A stretch of 32,204 bases of DNA from Candidatus Methylomirabilis sp. (GTDB taxonomy: Bacteria > DYJV01). Shown here in pieces: positions 27,550 to 32,204 of the stretch. Positions within the stretch are counted from its first letter, which is position 1; each line of letters begins with the position of its first letter. The notes beneath the pieces were generated by a model. It was not told where the DNA came from, did no database searches, and saw nothing but the letters and a program-made list of their open reading frames with translations. Made by a program: the position numbers and the translations under genes. Location of the stretch: the NCBI GenBank assembly GCA_020722945.1, contig DYJV01000027.1:1-32204 (forward strand), written 5' to 3'.

Positions 27550-28536
27550 TTATGGGAATACTTGTCTTACTCCATTAAAGTAAACAACTTTCACTCCTAA
27601 AAGGAGTATTGCCATAATTAAAAAATATTTATAGTAGTAAGTTGTTTCGTAGTAATTTTTTACTTTAAATGTTGTTTTTTCAAGTCTATCTATATCATTT
27701 AAGATATTTTCAAGAGATTTAAAATCTTGTGCGTTAAAATATTTACCGTCCGATATTTGGGCTATCTGCTTCAGAGTGTAATCGTCAAGATCTATATTCA
27801 CAAATACTCTCTTAGTTCCAAAAATAGTTTGCTGAATTATAGGGACAGGCTTACCCTTGCTCCCTATTCCAATGGTGTAAATCTTTACACCTTTCTGTTT
27901 TGCAAGTTTGGCTGCTGTGATAGGATTTACTTTGCCAGTATTGTTCCTTCCGTCAGTTACAAGAATAATTACTTTTGATTTTGAATCACTATTTAGCAAT
28001 CTCTTTGTTGAAAGCAGGATTGCTGAACCTATTGCAGTGCTATCGCCTGCCATACCAAGCTCAATTCTATCAACAAGAAAATCGAGTGTGGATTGGTCAA
28101 TTGTAAGTGGGCATTGTGTAAATGCCTCCTCTCCAAATACCACAATCCCCATCTTATCTGTTGTGCGTTTCTGAATAAAATCTCTGACTACTATTTTTAA
28201 TGCGTCAAGTCTATTAAGCTCTTTATTTTCATAGTTAAAATCGAGAGCTGTCATACTGCCTGATGTATCAAGAGCAAATATAATATTGATACCTTTGGTT
28301 TCTCTATCTGTGAAAGTTTTCAACTTCTGCGGGTTAGCAAGTGCAAAGATAATTGATAAAAGGAGAAAGAAGTTGAGAGTGTTTTTTAAAATAAAGTAGT
28401 AATTCTGCTCAATTACAACTTTGTGTGCAAGGGGGTAGGTAAATCTAATTTTTTTTTGGAGTTTGTTGTAATACCAGAGTAGTATGGGAATCAATATTAT
28501 CAAAAAAAAGTATTCAGGATTTGCAAATCTAAACAC
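27550..28536 (-). CDS. batA: BatA-type VWA domain membrane protein
   Basis: The product has an N-terminal segment with two hydrophobic helices (FANPEYFFLIILIPILLW, then a second near 50-65). A VWA domain follows with an intact MIDAS, ALDTSGSM, and VTDGRNNTG, and a C-terminal helix closes the protein, the BatA layout. It binds a divalent metal and probably partners BatB in the membrane. I place the start at the GTG at 28536 (328 residues) because AAGGGAG lies eight bases before it. The in-frame GTG at 28545 touches that same Shine-Dalgarno. With this start it overlaps the preceding stop by eight bases. Confidence 0.87.
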   Translation of the reverse strand: MFRFANPEYFFLIILIPILLWYYNKLQKKIRFTYPLAHKVVIEQNYYFILKNTLNFFLLLSIIFALANPQKLKTFTDRETKGINIIFALDTSGSMTALDFNYENKELNRLDALKIVVRDFIQKRTTDKMGIVVFGEEAFTQCPLTIDQSTLDFLVDRIELGMAGDSTAIGSAILLSTKRLLNSDSKSKVIILVTDGRNNTGKVNPITAAKLAKQKGVKIYTIGIGSKGKPVPIIQQTIFGTKRVFVNIDLDDYTLKQIAQISDGKYFNAQDFKSLENILNDIDRLEKTTFKVKNYYETTYYYKYFLIMAILLLGVKVVYFNGVRQVFP

Positions 28537-29428
28537 TTTTGCCACTCCCTTGCTCTATTTTCTCAACCAAACTTTTTACCCTTTCAAGCTGGGATAGAGC
28601 CTCCACTTTTGATGGAAAATCATTTGTAAACTTGTAGTATTCCCATTTTTTAAAAAGTAAAAGTAGCTCACTTTTAATATCTTTATCAATAAGGAAATCT
28701 TTTGCAAAGATGTTGGTTATCTCTTTTATTGTTGATTCAAGTGTATTTAGAAGAAATTTTCTATCAATGAATCCCCTTGATGCTTCTGAGATATTGAAGT
28801 AAAACTCCCTGAGCTTCCCTTTCTCTATCAAATCTGCTGATACGAGGGATATCTCCATAAAGTAATCTAATGCTGATTTTGACAATGTTTCCTTAACTTT
28901 TCCTCTTTTTCTAAAAAATTTAATCATCACAATAGCCAAAATCACTGCTACCAATATAGATATGGTTAGTAGAATTTTCTCATTTTTAGTGAGATAAAAA
29001 GGTGTAAGAAGAGGTGGTTTGATATCTTTAAATGACTGGTTATCTGTCAAATTTGATAATATTGTAAGTTCAGTTTGGTTTGAAGAAACTTTGTAAGAGT
29101 CGTTATCATTTTTTAGGGTAAATTCAATTTCAGGGATAACAACTTTACCTATTTTAAAAAATTGTAAATAAAAGTTGTAAATTGTCCCATTGTCGTCAGA
29201 TTTTTTCTCTATATTTTGGATGTTAAAATCTTTTAGAACCTCTTCAATGTTTGTCCCTTCAACTTTGGCACTATTGGTTGTTATCTTAATCTCAAAAGGC
29301 GCTTTCTCCCCAAGATAGATATTACCCTTTTGAGGAGTTACTATCACTGAAAAACTTTCAGATAAGAGTGGCACTGATAAAGTTATCAATGCAGATATTG
29401 AAATAAAAATTACTATTAAGATTCTCAA
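28529..29428 (-). CDS. Membrane-anchored Bat-cluster accessory protein (DUF4381/BatD-like)
   Basis: The protein has a signal peptide or anchor, a beta-rich periplasmic domain (SFSVIVTPQKGNIYLGEKAP, resembling one BatD domain), a transmembrane helix (NEKILLTISILVAVILAIVM) and a helical cytoplasmic tail. Such proteins sit between DUF58 and batA genes in many Bat clusters. I choose the TTG at 29428 (299 residues) because AAAAGGG precedes it by six bases and it begins directly with MRILIVIF, a normal signal start. An in-frame ATG at 29491 would overlap the DUF58 gene by 38 bases and has no Shine-Dalgarno. Function is inferred from context. Confidence 0.72.
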   Translation of the reverse strand: MRILIVIFISISALITLSVPLLSESFSVIVTPQKGNIYLGEKAPFEIKITTNSAKVEGTNIEEVLKDFNIQNIEKKSDDNGTIYNFYLQFFKIGKVVIPEIEFTLKNDNDSYKVSSNQTELTILSNLTDNQSFKDIKPPLLTPFYLTKNEKILLTISILVAVILAIVMIKFFRKRGKVKETLSKSALDYFMEISLVSADLIEKGKLREFYFNISEASRGFIDRKFLLNTLESTIKEITNIFAKDFLIDKDIKSELLLLFKKWEYYKFTNDFPSKVEALSQLERVKSLVEKIEQGSGKSV

Positions 29429-29453
29429 TATTAACCCTTTTATCAGAAAAATT

Positions 29454-30296
29454 TTATTTTCCCCTCTCTTTGAAATATTTTGCAATCTCATTTATGTAAG
29501 GTTTGTCAGTGGTAATTGAAATTGGGTGGATATCTATATTTTTAAATTTATTTGTTACTGTTTCTGAATGTTTGGGTGAGAAATCGAGTCGATTTTGACA
29601 GAAGAGAGCACTCTCAGAGTCTTCAAAGTTGAATATATTTTTACTACTGCTTCTAAAATTGCCTTCGTAAGGATCAGTAATAATAACAGGGACAATATCA
29701 AACTTTTTCTTTAATGATTTGAGATGGATATAAAAATTGTCATCTGATATAAAATCTGAAATGAGGAAGACTACACCCCTCTTTTTTATTGTGTCTCCAA
29801 GAAATTTTAATGCAGTTGAGATATCACTGGTTTTGTCCCTTTTTTCTGCTTCAACAACTGTTTTTATGATATTCCAGATATGTGTCCTACCCTTTTTAGG
29901 TGGGATAAATTTTTTTATCCCTCTCCCAAAAAGTATTGCTCCCACTTTGTCATTGCTTTTTACTGCTGTGTAAGCCAATAGAGCGGATACCTCTGTTGCA
30001 ATATCAGATTTGAAAGCCCATTTGCTTCCAAAATACATTGATGCTGAGATATCAAGAATTATAATTACAGTTAGCTCTCGCTCCTCTTTAAAAATTTTGG
30101 TATGGAGCTTTCCTGTTTTTGCAGAGTTGTTCCAATCTACTGTCTTTACATCATCACCAGCAATATATTCACGAATCTCCTCAAATTCAAGACCTCGCCC
30201 CTTGAAAGCACTCGTATATTCGCCAGCAAATATATCGTTGGAGAGAAATTTTATCTTTATATTTACTTTTTTGATGTAATCAAAAAACTCAAACAT
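29454..30296 (-). CDS. DUF58 domain protein (Bat cluster, VWA-like)
   Basis: The 280-residue soluble protein carries the DUF58 core IREYIAGDDVKTVDWNNSA (41-59), followed by a VWA-like domain with DISAS in IIILDISASMYFGSKWAF. LISDFIS and the C-terminal Rossmann-like half continue the family pattern. DUF58 proteins are regular partners of MoxR ATPases; the pair probably acts as a chaperone-like module for the membrane VWA proteins downstream. It starts nine bases after the moxR stop. The Asp-x-Ser-x-Ser metal site is intact. Confidence 0.9.
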   Translation of the reverse strand: MFEFFDYIKKVNIKIKFLSNDIFAGEYTSAFKGRGLEFEEIREYIAGDDVKTVDWNNSAKTGKLHTKIFKEERELTVIIILDISASMYFGSKWAFKSDIATEVSALLAYTAVKSNDKVGAILFGRGIKKFIPPKKGRTHIWNIIKTVVEAEKRDKTSDISTALKFLGDTIKKRGVVFLISDFISDDNFYIHLKSLKKKFDIVPVIITDPYEGNFRSSSKNIFNFEDSESALFCQNRLDFSPKHSETVTNKFKNIDIHPISITTDKPYINEIAKYFKERGK

Positions 30297-30305
30297 TTTT
30301 GGTTG

Positions 30306-31286
30306 CTATGGTGTGGGAACTCTGTTGAGTATCTCTTTTATTATATCGTCACTTTTTAGATTGTCTGCTTCTGCCTCGTAACTCATAAGTATCCTATGTC
30401 TCAAAATATCTGGTGCAATATCTTTTATATCTTGTGGCGTAACATATGCTCGACCCTCAAGAAATGCATTCCCCTTTGCTGCTTTAAAAAGATTGAGACT
30501 ACACCTTGGAGAAGCTCCAAAGTAAACAAATCTTTTATCCAGCCCTATTTTATCAATGCTCCTTGTGGCTGATACAATCTCAATTATGTAATTCTCTATC
30601 TTCTCATCTATATAAATCTCTTCAATTGTTCCTTTTATCTGCTGTAATGCTTTTGAATCAAATATATTTTTTAAAGCTATATCTTTTTCAAATGCATGAT
30701 TTTTCATAATCATTTTTTCCTGCTCTTTATCAGGGTAATCAAGGAGTATCTTAAACATAAATCTATCAAGCTGTGCTTCAGGGAGAGGATACACACCCTC
30801 CTGCTCCAATGGATTTTGTGTGGCAACCACAAAAAATGGTGGTGTAAGGTGAAAAGTCTCATCGCCGATGGTAATCTGCTTCTCCTGCATTACTTCAAGC
30901 AGAGCACTCTGAACCTTTGCAGGAGCTCTATTTATCTCATCAGCAAGGAGAAAATTTGTAAAGATAGGTCCTTTTTTTACAAAAAAATTCATATCTTTTG
31001 GGTTGTAAATCTGGGTGCCGATAAGATCACTCGGTAGTAAATCAGGTGTAAATTGGATTCTTTTAAAGCCAAGACCGAGTATATTTGCAAATGTGTTGGC
31101 GGTTTTTGTTTTGGCAAGACCGGGCACACCCTCAATCAGGATATGACCATCTGTAAGAAATCCTAATAAAAGTTTCTTTATAAGCTCCTCTTGACCGACT
31201 ATTACTTTATGCATCTCCTTAAAAAATATCTCTATAAGGGGTCTTGTGCTGATAATTTTAGCGTTGATAAGCTCAATATCTACCAT
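30306..31286 (-). CDS. MoxR family AAA+ ATPase
   Basis: The 326-residue ATPase shows Walker A GVPGLAKT (53-60), the MoxR segment RIQFTPDLLPSDLIGTQIY, Walker B FLLADEINRAP, sensor 1 VVATQNP and LPEAQLDRFMFKI with the arginine finger. A C-terminal lid domain follows from about residue 230. MoxR ATPases act as chaperones for VWA-domain proteins, here DUF58, BatA and BatB. It is the first gene of the minus-strand run, with a strong AAGGAG before the ATG and a good promoter 44 bases upstream. Confidence 0.95.
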   Translation of the reverse strand: MVDIELINAKIISTRPLIEIFFKEMHKVIVGQEELIKKLLLGFLTDGHILIEGVPGLAKTKTANTFANILGLGFKRIQFTPDLLPSDLIGTQIYNPKDMNFFVKKGPIFTNFLLADEINRAPAKVQSALLEVMQEKQITIGDETFHLTPPFFVVATQNPLEQEGVYPLPEAQLDRFMFKILLDYPDKEQEKMIMKNHAFEKDIALKNIFDSKALQQIKGTIEEIYIDEKIENYIIEIVSATRSIDKIGLDKRFVYFGASPRCSLNLFKAAKGNAFLEGRAYVTPQDIKDIAPDILRHRILMSYEAEADNLKSDDIIKEILNRVPTP

Positions 31287-31329
31287 ATTTACTCCTTAAT
31301 TTCTTTAATTTTTGTTTTGAAAAATAGTG

Positions 31330-31358
31330 ATTATCGTAATATTTTGAGTTTTTTTCAA
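31330..31358 (-). promoter_or_regulatory. Sigma-70-type promoter of the moxR-bat run
   Basis: On the minus strand, TTGAAA (31358-31353), a spacer of exactly 17 bases and GATAAT (31335-31330) form a strong promoter. Transcription would start near 31323 and give a leader of about 37 bases before moxR. The following minus-strand genes have gaps under 75 bases, so this promoter could serve much of the run. Confidence 0.8.
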
Positions 31359-31565
31359 TTATTTATTATTGAAATTTAGTCAAGTTAAATTTTGTTAAGA
31401 GAGGATAAATGGTTTTTATCACTGATAAATTTGATGAAGTATCAGTTAATGAAAATAAAATATTTTAAGGTGTAATAAAATCTCAATATTAAGAATTCAA
31501 ATTGGGATGGTAGATCTATAAAAATAGGCTGAATTAAAGATAAAAAGAAAATCCAAAAGAGTTGA

Positions 31566-31610
31566 CCACCCTGTCACCTGACGGTGCTACCCCTTGAGTA
31601 GAGGGGAATT
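31566..31610 (-). repeat. REP-like repeat, copy A (divergent)
   Basis: Read on the minus strand this copy starts aattcccct and ends cagggtgg. Its outer stem cccct/agggg encloses ctactca, and its inner stem cacc/ggtg encloses gtca. Both stems differ in sequence from copies C and D yet still pair. Similarity to copy C continues beyond the core through gggtggtc and a ttttggatttt tract at 31548-31558. Confidence 0.8.
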
Positions 31611-31733
31611 TTTTAAAAAAATAATTATCTATTCTCAATTATCCATTCAAAATTCATAATTCAACATTAATAATCTTGTTGGCATGAAGTTTTGAAAGAA
31701 AGAGAAAAAAATTTAAAAATAAAAAAAGAACGA

Positions 31734-31774
31734 CCACCCCACCGCTTTGCGGCACCCCTCCATAGAGGGGAATT
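31734..31774 (-). repeat. REP-like repeat, copy B
   Basis: On the minus strand this copy reads aattcccctctatggagggg and then an inner hairpin ccgc-aaa-gcgg before the terminal ggggtgg. The outer half is identical to copies C and D; the inner stem has different, compensating bases. It faces copy C across 141 bases. Confidence 0.85.
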
Positions 31775-31778
31775 AAAA

Positions 31779-31884
31779 AATAGTTGTTAGTTGATAGTTT
31801 TTACTGTTTAGGAAAGAAAAAAAGATAAAATCTCTCTGCTTTTATTTTTTTCTAACAACTAACCCCTAACAACTAACAACTATT
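31779..31884. repeat. 15-bp inverted repeat between copies B and C
   Basis: The arm aatagttgttagttg (31779-31793) is a perfect inverted copy of caactaacaactatt (31870-31884), separated by 76 bases. A further partial copy (ctaacaactaac) lies at 31851-31862. It is nested inside the head-to-head pair of REP-like copies B and C, making one large imperfect palindrome from about 31734 to 31960. Confidence 0.85.
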
Positions 31885-31905
31885 CCCCCCTTCAGCCCGA
31901 TTTTA

Positions 31906-31960
31906 TTCCTGCTTTAATTCCCCTCTATGGAGGGGTGGCAGGCAAAGCCTGACGGGGTGG
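31906..31960 (+). repeat. REP-like repeat, copy C
   Basis: This copy has an outer hairpin cccctctatggagggg, then ggtgg, an inner hairpin caggc-aaa-gcctg and the terminal ggggtgg. It is identical to copy D over all 55 bases from ttcctgctttaattc to ggggtgg. A T-rich tract follows. Confidence 0.9.
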
Positions 31961-32149
31961 TCTTTTCCTTTGGATTTTGTCTTTTTGTTTTTCTCTTTTC
32001 TCTTTTATCTTTTTCTATTTTTAATTTTTTTATCTTTGCTTTTATTTTTTAGTTTTTTTCTTCAGCACTTCAGCCTTACACCTGTTCATCAAAATGGAAA
32101 AAAGATAGTTTGTCATTTCAATTTAAATTTTGAACCTTGAAATTGCAGT

Positions 32150-32204
32150 TTCCTGCTTTAATTCCCCTCTATGGAGGGGTGGCAGGCAAAGCCTGACGGG
32201 GTGG
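32150..32204 (+). repeat. REP-like repeat, copy D, at the window end
   Basis: This copy is a perfect 55-base match to copy C, 244 bases downstream in the same orientation. The window stops at the terminal ggggtgg, so the identity may run further. Its left limit is where copy C has a and this copy has t (32149). Confidence 0.9.

Larger units (their letters stand above)
31287..32204. other. Repeat-rich non-coding region
   Basis: No gene is supported in these 918 bases. They hold the moxR promoter, four copies of a REP-like repeat, a 15-bp inverted repeat, and AT-rich stretches built of aattatcc/attcataattc words (31620-31670) and of T- or A-runs next to the repeats. No transposase frame is visible. 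Confidence 0.75.

Noticed and set aside
31566-32204. CRISPR array at the window end.
   Set aside because: The repeats occur in both orientations, are irregularly spaced (about 120 to 245 bases), contain two hairpins each and have no uniform spacers or cas genes.

Overview
The window looks like chromosomal core DNA from a low-GC, diderm (LPS-bearing), probably anaerobic bacterium. A TonB protein, an RseP protease, a Kdo-kinase-like protein and a DapL-type aminotransferase fit a Gram-negative envelope with diaminopimelate peptidoglycan. My best guess is Deferribacterota, from gene content and protein character only; no database search was possible. I saw no phage, plasmid, CRISPR or intact transposase gene.

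Layout. Positions 1-825 hold repeat remnants and a single initiator tRNA-fMet with a textbook promoter. A Xer recombinase (minus) and a TonB protein (plus) start head to head on the same CATG, followed by a HAD phosphatase. From 3586 come rpsB-tsf-pyrH-frr and a 55-residue 2[4Fe-4S] ferredoxin, closed by a strong intrinsic terminator. From 6855 a tightly overlapping plus-strand operon encodes uppS, cdsA, dxr, rseP, tsaB and two MacB/FtsX-type ABC permeases with no ATPase beside them. A hypothetical 170-residue protein and efp follow. A Kdo-kinase-like gene (minus) lies back to back with an apparently unrecognised small ORF (DUF4911-like, no ATG/GTG/TTG start) that runs into pgpA.

From 31286 down to 16364 thirteen genes run on the minus strand with gaps under 75 bases. 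First is a complete Bat aerotolerance-type module: moxR, a DUF58 protein, a membrane-anchored accessory protein, batA, a batB-batC fusion, batD and batE. It runs into an enoyl-CoA hydratase/isomerase paralogue, a serine-palmitoyltransferase-like alpha-oxoamine synthase, a YghO/bacterial-ceramide-synthase-like acyltransferase, a DedA protein, an LL-diaminopimelate-type aminotransferase and a periplasmic-sensor diguanylate cyclase. The synthase and acyltransferase pair suggests sphingoid or ceramide lipid synthesis.

The last 900 bases are non-coding and repeat-rich. Four copies of a REP-like element, each with two hairpins, sit in head-to-head orientation around a 15-bp inverted repeat, and base changes between copies preserve the stems. 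A fragment of the same element opens the window. These repeats, the start-less small ORF, the two head-to-head start overlaps and the lipid gene pair are the points most worth checking.
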